Assembly: GCF_014250685.1 (NCBI RefSeq)
Contig: NZ_JACFAJ010000006.1
Span: 1,014,501-1,078,500 of the forward strand
Reading direction: 5' to 3'
DNA: 64,000 bases
Source: Cetobacterium sp. 2A
GTDB lineage: Bacteria > Fusobacteriota > Fusobacteriia > Fusobacteriales > Fusobacteriaceae
Shown here: piece by piece, positions 35,300 to 43,914 of the stretch
How the letters are laid out: the number at the start of each line of letters is the position of its first letter
How positions within the stretch are numbered: the first letter of the stretch is position 1
Notes under the pieces: generated by a model
Database searches by the model: none
Told to the model about the DNA's origin: nothing
Seen by the model: only the letters and a program-made list of their open reading frames with translations
Program-made: the position numbers and the translations under genes

Positions 35300-35887
35300 A
35301 CCCAATTCATATTCAGAAATAAAACCTTTCAGTTTTTTCTTAATACGTTGAATTGTGTTGTCTATTGATTTTATGTCTCTTTCAGTTTTAGTTGCAATTT
35401 CAATATAATTTATCCCCAAAAGCATTTCTTGAAAAATTTCCTGCTCCATCTTACTAAGATTATTTTTCAAGTATTCATTAAGAGCTTCTAATTTTTCCTT
35501 TCCTAAAAAAATCTCTTCTGGAGTATAAAAATTTAAAGATTTTTTTTCGTAAGAAATATTATTTTCTTCGCCTTCATAAAATCCATTAGTTGCTAAATTT
35601 AATATTCTGTTTTTACCTGAATTATAATTTTTTATAGCTGTTATAATTTGTCTTTTAATACAAAGGGATGCAAAAGTATTAAAGGATGTGTTCTTATCTT
35701 CATCATAAGCTCTAATTGCCTTTAAAAGTCCAATCATTCCTTCTTGAAGCAAGTCTTCTTTATCTGCACCATTTAAAAAATATGATTTATTTCTTACTAG
35801 AATAAATTTTTTGTACTTTTCAAATATTTCAGATATTGCTTCTTGATCTCCACATTGTGCTTTTTTAACAATTCCGTTCTCAACCAT
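35276..35887 (-). CDS. SigH (Spo0H)-like sigma-70 family sigma factor
   Basis: This 203-residue sigma factor has region 2 (SYFLNGADKEDLLQEGMIGLLKAIRAYDEDK, then FNTFASLCIKRQIITAIK) and region 4 (MEQEIFQEMLLGINYIEIAT, then RDIKSIDNTIQRIKKKL) but no region 1 or full region 3. Sequence and length follow Bacillus SigH closely, especially the LCIKRQIITAIK and KSIDNTIQRIKKKL blocks. The ATG at 35887 was chosen because GGGAGGA lies just upstream; a longer reading to 35926 contains that ribosome site. It is transcribed alone, toward the FNT channel gene. Its regulon is unknown; competence or envelope genes are possibilities. Confidence 0.9.
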   Translation of the reverse strand: MVENGIVKKAQCGDQEAISEIFEKYKKFILVRNKSYFLNGADKEDLLQEGMIGLLKAIRAYDEDKNTSFNTFASLCIKRQIITAIKNYNSGKNRILNLATNGFYEGEENNISYEKKSLNFYTPEEIFLGKEKLEALNEYLKNNLSKMEQEIFQEMLLGINYIEIATKTERDIKSIDNTIQRIKKKLKGFISEYELGKKIEVGL

Positions 35888-36012
35888 AAAATCCTCCCAT
35901 AGATTCCAAACAAGTAGTAAAACCATTTAAGAACACATTTCAAATAAAAAAACAGTTTTCTAACATAATTAATATATAACTCTAAAACCAAAAAAAATCA
36001 ATAGAAAAATAA

Positions 36013-36040
36013 AAAAAACGAGAAAAAATTCTCGTTTTTT
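36013..36040 (-). terminator. Terminator of the ABC-F gene (minus strand)
   Basis: AACGAGAA pairs with TTCTCGTT around AAAA, with A- and T-runs outside. It lies 24 bases beyond the stop of the minus-strand ABC-F gene. Confidence 0.82.
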
Positions 36041-36063
36041 ATGAAAAAATTGCTATTATATTT

Positions 36064-37686
36064 TTAAGCAAGATACATTGATTTAATTTTTTCTTGAAGA
36101 TCTGTGTCCGAAATATAATCATCGTATTCCATAAGCTTATCTACTAAACCATTTGGTGTAATTTCGATAATTCTATTTGCAACAGTTTGTATAAATTCAT
36201 GGTCATGAGCTCCAAATAAGATAGTTCCTTTGAAAGCTGTAAGAGCTTTGTTTAGTGAAGTAATAGACTCAAGGTCTAAGTGGTCTGTAGGGTTATCGAA
36301 TAAAAGAACGTTAGCGTTAGTAAGCATCATTCTAGATAGCATACATCTAACTTTTTCTCCTCCAGATAAAACTTTAGATTTCTTCATAGCTTCCTCACCA
36401 GAGAATAGCATTCTTCCTAAGAATCCTCTTACGAATGAATCATGTTGGTCAGGAGAGTATTGTCTTAACCAGTCAATAAGGTCTAAATCAACATTTTCAA
36501 AGTAGCTTGAGTTATCTTTTGGCATATAAGCTTGAGATGTTGTAACTCCCCAAGTAAATGTTCCACTATCAGGCTCCATCTCACCAGATAGAATTGAAAG
36601 TAAAGTTGTTTTTACAATATCGTTTTGAGAAATTAATACAACTTTATCTCCAGTATTTATAGTAAACGATACATTATCAAGAACTTTAATTCCATCGATT
36701 GTCTTAGTAAGGTTTTCAACTCTAAGTAGGTTGTTTCCAGCATCTCTATCTGGTTTAAATTCGATAAATGGATATTTTCTGTTAGAAATTTGCATATCTT
36801 CAAGTTGAAGTTTATCAAGTTGTTTTTTTCTAGAAGTAGCTTGAGAAGATTTAGAAGCATTCGCACTAAATCTAGCGATGAATTCTTGAAGTTCTTGTCT
36901 TTTTTGTTCAACTTTTTTATTTTTATTGTTTATAAGTGTTTGCATAAGTTGGTTTGATTCGTACCAGAAATCATAGTTACCAACATACATTTTAATTTTT
37001 CCATAGTCGATATCTGCTATGTGAGTACAAACTTTGTTTAAGAAGTGTCTATCATGAGATATTACGATAACAGTTGTGTTATCAAGTTTCATAAGAAACT
37101 CTTCTAACCAAGCTACAGCCATAATATCTAATCCGTTTGTAGGCTCATCTAGTAGAAGAACATCTGGGTTACCAAATATAGCTTGTGCTAGTAGAACTTT
37201 AACTTTATCAGGCTCACTAAGATCTTTCATAAGTTTGTGGTATTGTGATTCTTGAATTCCTAAACCAGAAAGTAACATTTCCGCTTCAGTATCAGCTTCC
37301 CAACCGTTTAATTCTGCAAATTCTCCTTCAAGTTCAGCAGCTCTCATACCATCTTCATCTGAGAACTCTTCTTTAGAGTAAATTGAATTTCTTTCTTCTA
37401 TAATCTTCCATAGAACTGAGTGTCCCATAAGTACAACGTTTAAAACTGTATCATTTTCGTGAGCGAAGTGATCCTGTTTTAAAACAGCCATTCTTTTATT
37501 TTTTTCTAAAATTACATCTCCTTCAGTTGGATCCATTTCACCTGAAAGAATTTTAACGAAAGTAGATTTTCCTGCTCCGTTAGCTCCGATTAGTCCATAA
37601 CAATTTCCTGGAGTAAACTTTACGTTAACATCTTCGAAAAGTTTTCTACCAGCAAATCTCATACTAAGATTACTAGTTGATATCAT
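36064..37686 (-). CDS. ABC-F family ATPase (YkpA/YbiT-like)
   Basis: This 540-residue soluble protein has two ABC domains joined by a charged linker (about residues 240-310) and no membrane part, as in ribosome-associated ABC-F proteins. Domain 1 has an intact Walker A GANGAGKS (34-41) and LLLDEPTNGLD. Domain 2 has a degenerate P-loop SQNDIVKTT (353-361), an intact LSGGEKVRC signature, and Walker B LLFDNPTDHLD in which the catalytic Glu is Asn465. Related YkpA-type proteins share an irregular second P-loop, but the Glu-to-Asn change leaves domain 2 probably unable to hydrolyse ATP. The antibiotic-protection or translation role is unknown. The ribosome site AGGAGG sits 12 bases before the ATG. 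Confidence 0.92.
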   Translation of the reverse strand: MISTSNLSMRFAGRKLFEDVNVKFTPGNCYGLIGANGAGKSTFVKILSGEMDPTEGDVILEKNKRMAVLKQDHFAHENDTVLNVVLMGHSVLWKIIEERNSIYSKEEFSDEDGMRAAELEGEFAELNGWEADTEAEMLLSGLGIQESQYHKLMKDLSEPDKVKVLLAQAIFGNPDVLLLDEPTNGLDIMAVAWLEEFLMKLDNTTVIVISHDRHFLNKVCTHIADIDYGKIKMYVGNYDFWYESNQLMQTLINNKNKKVEQKRQELQEFIARFSANASKSSQATSRKKQLDKLQLEDMQISNRKYPFIEFKPDRDAGNNLLRVENLTKTIDGIKVLDNVSFTINTGDKVVLISQNDIVKTTLLSILSGEMEPDSGTFTWGVTTSQAYMPKDNSSYFENVDLDLIDWLRQYSPDQHDSFVRGFLGRMLFSGEEAMKKSKVLSGGEKVRCMLSRMMLTNANVLLFDNPTDHLDLESITSLNKALTAFKGTILFGAHDHEFIQTVANRIIEITPNGLVDKLMEYDDYISDTDLQEKIKSMYLA

Positions 37687-37732
37687 ATTTTAATATAGCC
37701 TCCTATAGTATTATATTTTTAAAATTCATCAT

Positions 37733-37741
37733 ATTATATCA
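37733..37741 (-). promoter_or_regulatory. Extended -10 promoter of the ABC-F gene (minus strand)
   Basis: Reading the minus strand, TGA-TATAAT lies 46 bases upstream of the ABC-F start. The -35 region is not convincing. Confidence 0.6.
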
Positions 37742-37783
37742 TGAAAATTAATTTTTAAAAATATATTATATTTTTCTTTTTTA

Positions 37784-37792
37784 TGATAAAAT
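37784..37792 (+). promoter_or_regulatory. Extended -10 promoter of the OYE gene
   Basis: TGA-TAAAAT at 37784-37792 is an extended -10, 40 bases before the GTG start. A second candidate, TGA-TACAAT, lies at 37799-37807. Confidence 0.5.
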
Positions 37793-37832
37793 TTTTACTG
37801 ATACAATAAATATTTTGGAAAGGACGGGTTAA

Positions 37833-38792
37833 GTGATAAATTTATTTACTCCATTAAAAATAAAAGGTTTAACTTTAAAAAATAGAGTAGTACTACCACC
37901 ACTAGTAAGATTTTCGATGGTCGAAAAAGACGGATTCGTAACAGAAGGGTTATTAGAGTGGTATAAAGATGTGGCAGAAGGCGAAGTTGGTATGATTATA
38001 GTAGAGGCCTCTTGTATAAGTGAGGATGGAAAATTAAGAGAAAATCAAATAGGTATTTGGGATGACAAATTTATAGATGGATTAAAAAAAATAGCAGATA
38101 TTGGAAAAAAATATTCTGTTCCAACTATTATTCAAATTCATCACGCTGGATATAAAGAAGGTATTGCAACAGTTCAAGAAGAGGTTTTAGATGAACTTCT
38201 GGAAAAATTTGTAAAGGCTTTTAAAAGAGCTAAAGTAGCAGGGTTTGATGGTATAGAAATTCATGGTGCACATACATATCTTATATCTCAATTAAATTCA
38301 AGGATTTGGAATTTAAGAGATGATAAGTATGGAGGAAGTTTTGAAAAAAGAATGTACTTTTCAGAGGAACTTATCAAAAGAACAAAAGATTTATTTGATG
38401 ATAAATTTATCTTAGGATATCGTATGGGTGGAAATGAACCAGATTTAGAGGATGGAATAGAAATTGCAAAATATCTACAAAAGATAGGAGTAGATGTATT
38501 ACACGTCTCTTCTGGTGTGCCAGATCCGGAAAGAAAAAGTCCAGTAAAAATAGACTATCCAGAAACATTTCCTTTAGATTGGGTTGTATATATGGGAACT
38601 GAAATAAAAAAATATGTAACTATACCAGTTATAGGAGTAAAGAATATAAAGCTTGAAGAACAAGCAAGTTGGTTAGTTGAAAATGAATTGTTAGATTTAG
38701 TCGCAGTTGGTAGAGGAATGATTGCTAGACCAAACTGGGTAAAACATGCTAAAAAAGAGTATGAGAAAAGAACTGGAAAAAAGGTGGACTAA
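37833..38792 (+). CDS. NADH:flavin oxidoreductase (old yellow enzyme family)
   Basis: This 319-residue FMN-dependent oxidoreductase has a TIM-barrel with the OYE signatures: LKIKGLTLKNRVVLPPL at the N-terminus, QIHHAGYKEG (His pair for substrate), FDGIEIHGAHTYLISQ, DDKYGGSFEKRM and VAVGRGMIARPNW near the FMN phosphate. It lacks the C-terminal NAD/flavin domain of the larger enoate reductases. The substrate is unknown. The start is a GTG after GGACGGG. Its last base pair overlaps the earP start (TAATG). Confidence 0.92.
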   Translation: MINLFTPLKIKGLTLKNRVVLPPLVRFSMVEKDGFVTEGLLEWYKDVAEGEVGMIIVEASCISEDGKLRENQIGIWDDKFIDGLKKIADIGKKYSVPTIIQIHHAGYKEGIATVQEEVLDELLEKFVKAFKRAKVAGFDGIEIHGAHTYLISQLNSRIWNLRDDKYGGSFEKRMYFSEELIKRTKDLFDDKFILGYRMGGNEPDLEDGIEIAKYLQKIGVDVLHVSSGVPDPERKSPVKIDYPETFPLDWVVYMGTEIKKYVTIPVIGVKNIKLEEQASWLVENELLDLVAVGRGMIARPNWVKHAKKEYEKRTGKKVD

Positions 38793-39961
38793 TGGACTTT
38801 AAAACTTTGGATATATTTTGTGAAGTTATAGACAACTACGGGGATATTGGAGTAGTTTATAGAATAGCTAAGGAGTTTAAAAAAAGTTTTAATGATTCTT
38901 TAGAGATAAGAGTTATATTAAATAGATTAGATGAGTTTATTGCAATTAATAAAAACTGTGAAAAAAAAGAGATTCAAAATATAAATGGAATTACTTATAT
39001 CACAAAAGATTTTCTAATTAAAAACATATGTACATTTGAGACATCAGATGTTATAATAGAAGCCTTTGGATGTAATATTCCCAACGAATATATGGAGATT
39101 GCAAAAGAAAAATCGAAGTTACTTATAAACTTAGAATATCTTTCTGCTGAGGATTGGATAGAGGATTTTCATCTTCAAGAATCGCCTCTTGGACTGAAGG
39201 GATTAAAAAAATATTTCTATATGCCTGGATTTACTAAAAAATCAGGTGGCTTGATTGTAGATAGTTTATTTTTAAAAACAAAGGAAACAGTTTTACAAAA
39301 TAAAGGTAAATATCTAAAAAAATATTTAGAAAATTTTGAAATAGATTTTTCTGATAAATTGATTGGAACAGTGTTTTCTTATGAGAAAAATTTTACTCCT
39401 TTATTAGAAAGTTTAAAAAAATTAGATAAAGAAGTAATTCTTTTAATAATGGGTGAAAAGTCACAGCAAAGTTTTGTTGAAATTTTTAAAAATATTTCAG
39501 TAGAAAATTTTGGAAAAACATATAAATATGGTAAAATATATATGAAGTTTATGGATTTTTTAAATCAAGAAGAGTATGAAGAAATTATAAATGCTGTTGA
39601 TTTTAATTTTGTTAGAGGAGAGGACTCTTTTGTAAGAGCTCTTTTAACTGGAAAACCATTTATTTGGCATGCTTATCTTCAAGATGAATTAGTGCATATG
39701 GATAAAGTTGAGGGTTTTATAGAAAGACAGACAGAGTATTTACGTGAAAATCATGACATAAAAGTCATCGAAAAACAAAATAAGCTTTTAAGGGATTATA
39801 ACTTTAGAAAAGAGAACACTTTGGAAATAGGTTTAGAAGAATATGATGAATTTTTTAAAAATTTTAAAGAACTTCAGAGTATGTATTTTGACTATTCTGA
39901 GTTTCTGATATCGGAGTGTAACCTTATAAATAAAATAAAAAAATTTATTGTTAAATATTGA
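38792..39961 (+). CDS. earP: EF-P arginine rhamnosyltransferase EarP
   Basis: EarP transfers rhamnose from dTDP-rhamnose to an Arg of elongation factor P. The 389-residue protein has the family's N-terminal block DIFCEVIDNYGDIGV, with Asp14 and Asp18 matching the two catalytic aspartates known from Pseudomonas EarP. The nucleotide-sugar block FVRGEDSFVRALLTGKPFIWH near residue 270-290 includes the conserved Glu. LINLEYLSAEDWIEDFHLQ and GLIVDSLFL are further matches. It starts on the stop codon of the upstream OYE gene and is followed 10 bases later by efp, the gene for its substrate. Confidence 0.93.
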   Translation: MDFKTLDIFCEVIDNYGDIGVVYRIAKEFKKSFNDSLEIRVILNRLDEFIAINKNCEKKEIQNINGITYITKDFLIKNICTFETSDVIIEAFGCNIPNEYMEIAKEKSKLLINLEYLSAEDWIEDFHLQESPLGLKGLKKYFYMPGFTKKSGGLIVDSLFLKTKETVLQNKGKYLKKYLENFEIDFSDKLIGTVFSYEKNFTPLLESLKKLDKEVILLIMGEKSQQSFVEIFKNISVENFGKTYKYGKIYMKFMDFLNQEEYEEIINAVDFNFVRGEDSFVRALLTGKPFIWHAYLQDELVHMDKVEGFIERQTEYLRENHDIKVIEKQNKLLRDYNFRKENTLEIGLEEYDEFFKNFKELQSMYFDYSEFLISECNLINKIKKFIVKY

Positions 39962-39971
39962 GGAGGTTTAA

Positions 39972-40538
39972 ATGAAAGTAGCTCAAGAATTAAGAGCAGG
40001 AAGTACAATCAAAATCGGAAACGAGCCATTTGTAGTTTTAAAAGCTGAATATAACAAATCTGGAAGAAACTCAGCGATGATGAAATTTAAAATGAAAAAT
40101 TTATTATCTGGAAATACATCAGATGCAGTTTACAAAGCAGATGAGAAAATGGATGATATTAGACTGGATAAAGTAAAAGCAGTTTACTCATACAACGATG
40201 GTGGAGATTTCTATGTATTCTCAAACCCAGAAACTTGGGATCAAATCGAACTTAAAGAGGAAGATTTAGGAGATGCAATAAACTATCTAGAAGAATCAAT
40301 GGAATTAGACATCATATATTATGAGTCAACTCCAGTTGCTGTAGAATTACCAACTTTCGTAGAAAGACAAGTTGTTTATACAGAGCCAGGATTAAGAGGA
40401 GATACTTCAGGAAAAGTTATGAAACCTGCTAAAATAAACACAGGATTCGAAATTCAAGTACCTATATTCGTTGAGCAAGATGAGTGGATTAAAATAGATA
40501 CTAGAACAAATGAGTATGTAGAGAGAATAAAAAGATAA
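39972..40538 (+). CDS. efp: Translation elongation factor P, Arg32 type
   Basis: EF-P relieves ribosome stalling at polyproline. The 188-residue protein has three beta-barrel domains. The loop that is modified reads NKSGRNSAMMK, placing Arg at position 32, the residue rhamnosylated by EarP. The Lys34 used by the lysylation pathway is replaced by Ser. YTEPGLRGDTSGKVMKPA and the C-terminal WIKIDTRTNEYVERIKR are standard. AGGAGGTTTAA precedes the ATG. Together with earP it forms a complete modifier-substrate pair. Confidence 0.97.
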   Translation: MKVAQELRAGSTIKIGNEPFVVLKAEYNKSGRNSAMMKFKMKNLLSGNTSDAVYKADEKMDDIRLDKVKAVYSYNDGGDFYVFSNPETWDQIELKEEDLGDAINYLEESMELDIIYYESTPVAVELPTFVERQVVYTEPGLRGDTSGKVMKPAKINTGFEIQVPIFVEQDEWIKIDTRTNEYVERIKR

Positions 40539-40548
40539 TAAAAAATAA

Positions 40549-40588
40549 AAATAGCCTAAGTTCTGTATATACAGAACTTAGGCTATTT
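40549..40588. terminator. Bidirectional palindromic terminator after efp
   Basis: A perfect 40-base palindrome with 20-base arms (left arm AAATAGCCTAAGTTCTG...) has A/T-rich ends between efp and a convergent membrane-protein gene. It should stop transcription both ways. Confidence 0.9.
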
Positions 40589-40591
40589 AAT

Positions 40592-41188
40592 TTAACTGAA
40601 CTTTACCAAGCTAGGCAAAAATCCTATAATAGAAAAAATAATAACTAAAAAAATAGTTTTTATTGTTTCTGCATATTTTATATCTTTTAAATGATAATCT
40701 GTAATTTTAAGAACATATTTTTCATACTTATATTTATAGTATTCGTTAGAGTCATTTTTTTTCCAAAAATAATATCCTAAAAAAGAAGCTAAAATATATC
40801 CAACTGAAAAACATAACAAGTCCATGAGATCAAAAGTTCCCAGAAGAGTACCATGACCTCCAAAATAAAATTGAATAACTTCAATTATTACCATTACTAC
40901 ATAAATTCCAGTGTATATAAGCTGTATTCCTGGAAAAAATATTCTGTGAAGAAGCATAGCTGAACCCATTGAAAATAACCATATTCCATCTGGAAGAGAA
41001 TAAATAACCCAGTTTGGAATCGCCGGTCGAATTAATTTTGTATATTTTCTAATTTCTAATATAGGAGTATCTAAAGATAAGTGATTTAATAGTTTAAAAT
41101 ATAAAAGATTTTTACTTCTAAAAAGCATATAGATTAAAACTCCAAAAATCAAAGGAAATATGACTAAAAATATTCTTTTTCTACTCAT
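40592..41188 (-). CDS. Hypothetical multi-pass membrane protein
   Basis: This 198-residue protein has about five TM segments (near residues 5-22, 56-80, 88-107, 121-141 and 179-197). A charged cytoplasmic-looking loop rich in Tyr and Lys (NDSNEYYKYKYEKY) lies before the last one. I do not recognise the family; the block NWVIYSLPDGIWLFS is distinctive. It stands alone on the minus strand with GAGGTGG before the ATG and ends at the shared palindromic terminator. Confidence 0.78.
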   Translation of the reverse strand: MSRKRIFLVIFPLIFGVLIYMLFRSKNLLYFKLLNHLSLDTPILEIRKYTKLIRPAIPNWVIYSLPDGIWLFSMGSAMLLHRIFFPGIQLIYTGIYVVMVIIEVIQFYFGGHGTLLGTFDLMDLLCFSVGYILASFLGYYFWKKNDSNEYYKYKYEKYVLKITDYHLKDIKYAETIKTIFLVIIFSIIGFLPSLVKFS

Positions 41189-41287
41189 GTGACATCCACC
41201 TCGAATTATAATTATTAGATTATACTCTATTTTTAATTTGTAATAAACAAAATTTTAAAAGGAAATTTCAATTTAAAAGTGTATTTT

Positions 41288-41293
41288 TATAAT
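41288..41293 (+). promoter_or_regulatory. Possible -10 box for the SRPBCC gene
   Basis: TATAAT lies 26 bases before the ATG. No clear -35 is visible in the A/T-rich sequence upstream. Confidence 0.4.
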
Positions 41294-41319
41294 TATAGAA
41301 ATAATTATGAGGTGAAGTT

Positions 41320-41766
41320 ATGGAAAAGAGTCCATTTTTTATGGAAAGTATAGTAATTGAAGCGCCAAAGGAATTAATTTTCTCAGTAATTGAAGATGGG
41401 GAAATTCAAAATGAATGGATGGAAGGGTTTAAGGAGGGTAGAGTTATCTCTAAAACTAATGACCTCGTAGGAACTGAATTTGAAGAAATAATTGAAGTTG
41501 ATAAAAGAAGACATGTTTTTCACGGAAGGATTCTAGCGTACGAGAAAGATGAAAAAATAAAAGTATCTTTAGATGAGGATGACTTTGAAATTAAAATAGA
41601 GTATGATGTTGAAAGATTGGAAAAAAATAAGACATTGTTGATATTGAAATGTTGGTTACTAAATACTTTAAAACCTAAACTTGTAGTAGAATATTACATG
41701 AACTCAAGATTAGAAAAACAACTGCAACGTATAAAGACAACTGCAGAAAGTAAAGTAAAAAAATAA
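41320..41766 (+). CDS. SRPBCC (START-like) family protein
   Basis: This 148-residue soluble protein has the pattern of the polyketide cyclase/START-like fold. The first strand and helix read ESIVIEAPKELIFSVIEDGE, then a W-containing turn (NEWMEGFKEGRVI), a run of antiparallel strands and a long C-terminal helix (EYYMNSRLEKQLQRIKTTAESK). Such proteins bind hydrophobic ligands; the ligand here is unknown. It is a single-gene unit ending in a hairpin terminator. Confidence 0.78.
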   Translation: MEKSPFFMESIVIEAPKELIFSVIEDGEIQNEWMEGFKEGRVISKTNDLVGTEFEEIIEVDKRRHVFHGRILAYEKDEKIKVSLDEDDFEIKIEYDVERLEKNKTLLILKCWLLNTLKPKLVVEYYMNSRLEKQLQRIKTTAESKVKK

Positions 41767-41777
41767 TCTTTATGAAT

Positions 41778-41806
41778 GAGCTGACTTTAGAGTCAGCTCT
41801 TACTAT
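41778..41806 (+). terminator. Terminator after the SRPBCC gene
   Basis: GAGCTGACT and AGTCAGCTC form a perfect 9-base-pair hairpin around TTAG, followed by a modest T-rich tract. Confidence 0.82.
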
Positions 41807-41818
41807 TTATCTAATCTG

Positions 41819-41847
41819 TTGAAAGAGAACACAAAATAATGTATAAT
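41819..41847 (+). promoter_or_regulatory. Promoter of the ktrB-to-lpxD gene run
   Basis: TTGAAA (41819-41824) and TATAAT (41842-41847) are separated by exactly 17 bases. The leader is about 28 bases and GGAGGAG precedes the ATG of the potassium transporter gene. Confidence 0.78.
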
Positions 41848-41880
41848 TGAAAAGTATTTCAAAAATTTGGAGGAGTTTAG

Positions 41881-43218
41881 ATGAATGTAAATTCTTTTAA
41901 GAAATTATCTCCATCAAGAAAACTAATACTAGGTTTTTTTATGGCAATAGTTGTTGGATCAATTCTGTTAGTTATGCCTTTTTCACTTCAAGAGGGACAA
42001 AAAATTAGTTTTTTGACATCCATTTTTACAATCACATCAGCTATGTGTGTGACTGGACTCTCTACAATTGATATAAGTAAGGTTTTGTCATTTCAGGGTC
42101 AAATAATACTGCTTATATTTATACAGCTAGGTGGACTTGGAGTAATGACTTTCTCTTCAATACTTTTTTTGTTGATTGGAAAGAGAATGAGTTATCATGA
42201 AAGAGAGCTATTAAAAGAGGAGAGGAATGCTGAAAGTAATGGAGAAATTGTAAGTTTTGTAAAAGGACTTATAGCGACTGTATTTGTAATAGAAACTATA
42301 GGGGCAATTTTTTTAACATTTGAATTTTTAAAAGAATTCCCTTTGAAAAAAGCTATATATTTTGGAATATTCCACTCTATATCAGCATTTTGTAATGCTG
42401 GTTTTTCTTTGTTTTCAAATAATTTAGAGACATACTCTGAAAGTTTTGGATTGAATATGACGATAGCTTATTTAATAATAATTGGTGGAATTGGTTTTTC
42501 TGTAATTAACTCAGTTCTTATGGCTGTTAGAAAAAATGTAAAAAGATTTACATTGACTTCAAAAGTAGGTATTTTAATTTCTATTTTTTTAACATTTGGA
42601 GGGACGATTTTATTTCTATTATTAGAATTTAAAAATCCATCTACAATTGGAAATATGAATATATTTGATAAAATATTGGCATCATTTTTCCAAAGTGTTT
42701 CAACAAGAACAGCAGGATTTAATACGGTACCTATGGGAAGTTTAAATGGTGGAACAATTTTCATGTTTTATATATTAATGTTTATTGGTGCTTCGCCAGG
42801 TTCAACTGGTGGAGGAATAAAGACGACAACACTTGGAGTTATGGCTTTTTATGTGGTTGGAGTTGTAAAAGGAAGAGAGAATATTGAAATATTTAACAGA
42901 AGAATTGGTTGGGAGATTCTAAATAGAGCCTTGGCAATTCTGGTTATATCTATAATATATGTTTCAATTGTTATAATGCTTATGTTAATGGTTGAAAATT
43001 TTAGATTTGAAGAGATAATTTTTGAAGTTATTTCTGCTTTTGGAACTGTTGGACTATCTATGGGAATAACAGCAGATTTATCAATATTTTCAAAAATTTT
43101 GATAATAATAACAATGTTTATTGGAAGACTTGGACCACTTACTTTTGCCCTAGCTTTAGGTGAAGCAAAAGTTAAAGAAAATGTAAAATATCCAAAAGAG
43201 AATATATTAGTTGGATAG
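41881..43218 (+). CDS. TrkH/KtrB family potassium uptake protein
   Basis: This 445-residue membrane subunit of a Ktr-type K+ transporter has four pore-loop repeats whose selectivity-filter turns read VTGLS, NAGFS, TAGFN and TVGLS, each flanked by two TM helices. The length (about 450) fits KtrB rather than the longer Gram-negative TrkH. GASPGSTGGGIKTTT is the conserved stretch after the third pore. The regulatory RCK partner is encoded immediately downstream, 15 bases away. Confidence 0.94.
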   Translation: MNVNSFKKLSPSRKLILGFFMAIVVGSILLVMPFSLQEGQKISFLTSIFTITSAMCVTGLSTIDISKVLSFQGQIILLIFIQLGGLGVMTFSSILFLLIGKRMSYHERELLKEERNAESNGEIVSFVKGLIATVFVIETIGAIFLTFEFLKEFPLKKAIYFGIFHSISAFCNAGFSLFSNNLETYSESFGLNMTIAYLIIIGGIGFSVINSVLMAVRKNVKRFTLTSKVGILISIFLTFGGTILFLLLEFKNPSTIGNMNIFDKILASFFQSVSTRTAGFNTVPMGSLNGGTIFMFYILMFIGASPGSTGGGIKTTTLGVMAFYVVGVVKGRENIEIFNRRIGWEILNRALAILVISIIYVSIVIMLMLMVENFRFEEIIFEVISAFGTVGLSMGITADLSIFSKILIIITMFIGRLGPLTFALALGEAKVKENVKYPKENILVG

Positions 43219-43233
43219 TTATGGAGGAGATAA

Positions 43234-43890
43234 ATGAAACAGTATCTTGTTATCGGAATGGGAAGATTTGGAGCGAGTGTGGCAAAAACTCTTTATGAAT
43301 CTAATGAAGATGTTTTAGCAATAGATGTGGATGAAGATATTATTCAAGAATCAATTAATAACAACATAGTGGAGAATGCTCTAGTTTTGGATGCAACAGA
43401 TGAAAGTCATCTTAAAGGTATAGGGATAGAAGGTTTTGATTTGGCCTTTGTATGTATAGGAGCAATTGAGCCAAGTATAATGGTAACTCTTAATTTAAAA
43501 GAGATGGGTGTAAAAAAAATAATTGTGAAAGCCATTAGTAAGAGACATGGAAAAGTTTTAGAAAAAATTGGTGCAACACAAGTTATCTATCCAGAAGAGT
43601 ATATGGGAAGAAGAGTAGCGATGCTTGCTATGGAACCAAATATGATAGAGCATTTAAGATTTTCACAAGATTTCTTATTGGTAGAAATAAAGGCTCCAAC
43701 ACCGTTTTGGGGAAAGAATTTAATAGAATTAGATGTTAGAAATAAGTATAATGTTAATATAGTTGGAATTAAAAAAGAGGATCAGTCATTCAAACCAAAC
43801 CCAAGTGCTGATACTATAATAGAGCAAGGGGATGTGTTATTAGTTATAACAGATTCTAAAACAGCTGACTATTTAGAAAATTTAAAGTAA
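43234..43890 (+). CDS. Potassium uptake regulatory protein KtrA/TrkA (RCK)
   Basis: This 218-residue cytoplasmic gating subunit has an RCK_N Rossmann domain (YLVIGMGRFGASVAKTL at the N-terminus, acidic IDVDED for nucleotide ribose) and an RCK_C domain (about 135-218). A single RCK pair is the KtrA arrangement; Gram-negative TrkA usually has two. AGGAG precedes the ATG. Confidence 0.94.
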   Translation: MKQYLVIGMGRFGASVAKTLYESNEDVLAIDVDEDIIQESINNNIVENALVLDATDESHLKGIGIEGFDLAFVCIGAIEPSIMVTLNLKEMGVKKIIVKAISKRHGKVLEKIGATQVIYPEEYMGRRVAMLAMEPNMIEHLRFSQDFLLVEIKAPTPFWGKNLIELDVRNKYNVNIVGIKKEDQSFKPNPSADTIIEQGDVLLVITDSKTADYLENLK

Positions 43891-43914
43891 TTTAGAATAG
43901 ATTTAGGAGGAAAA

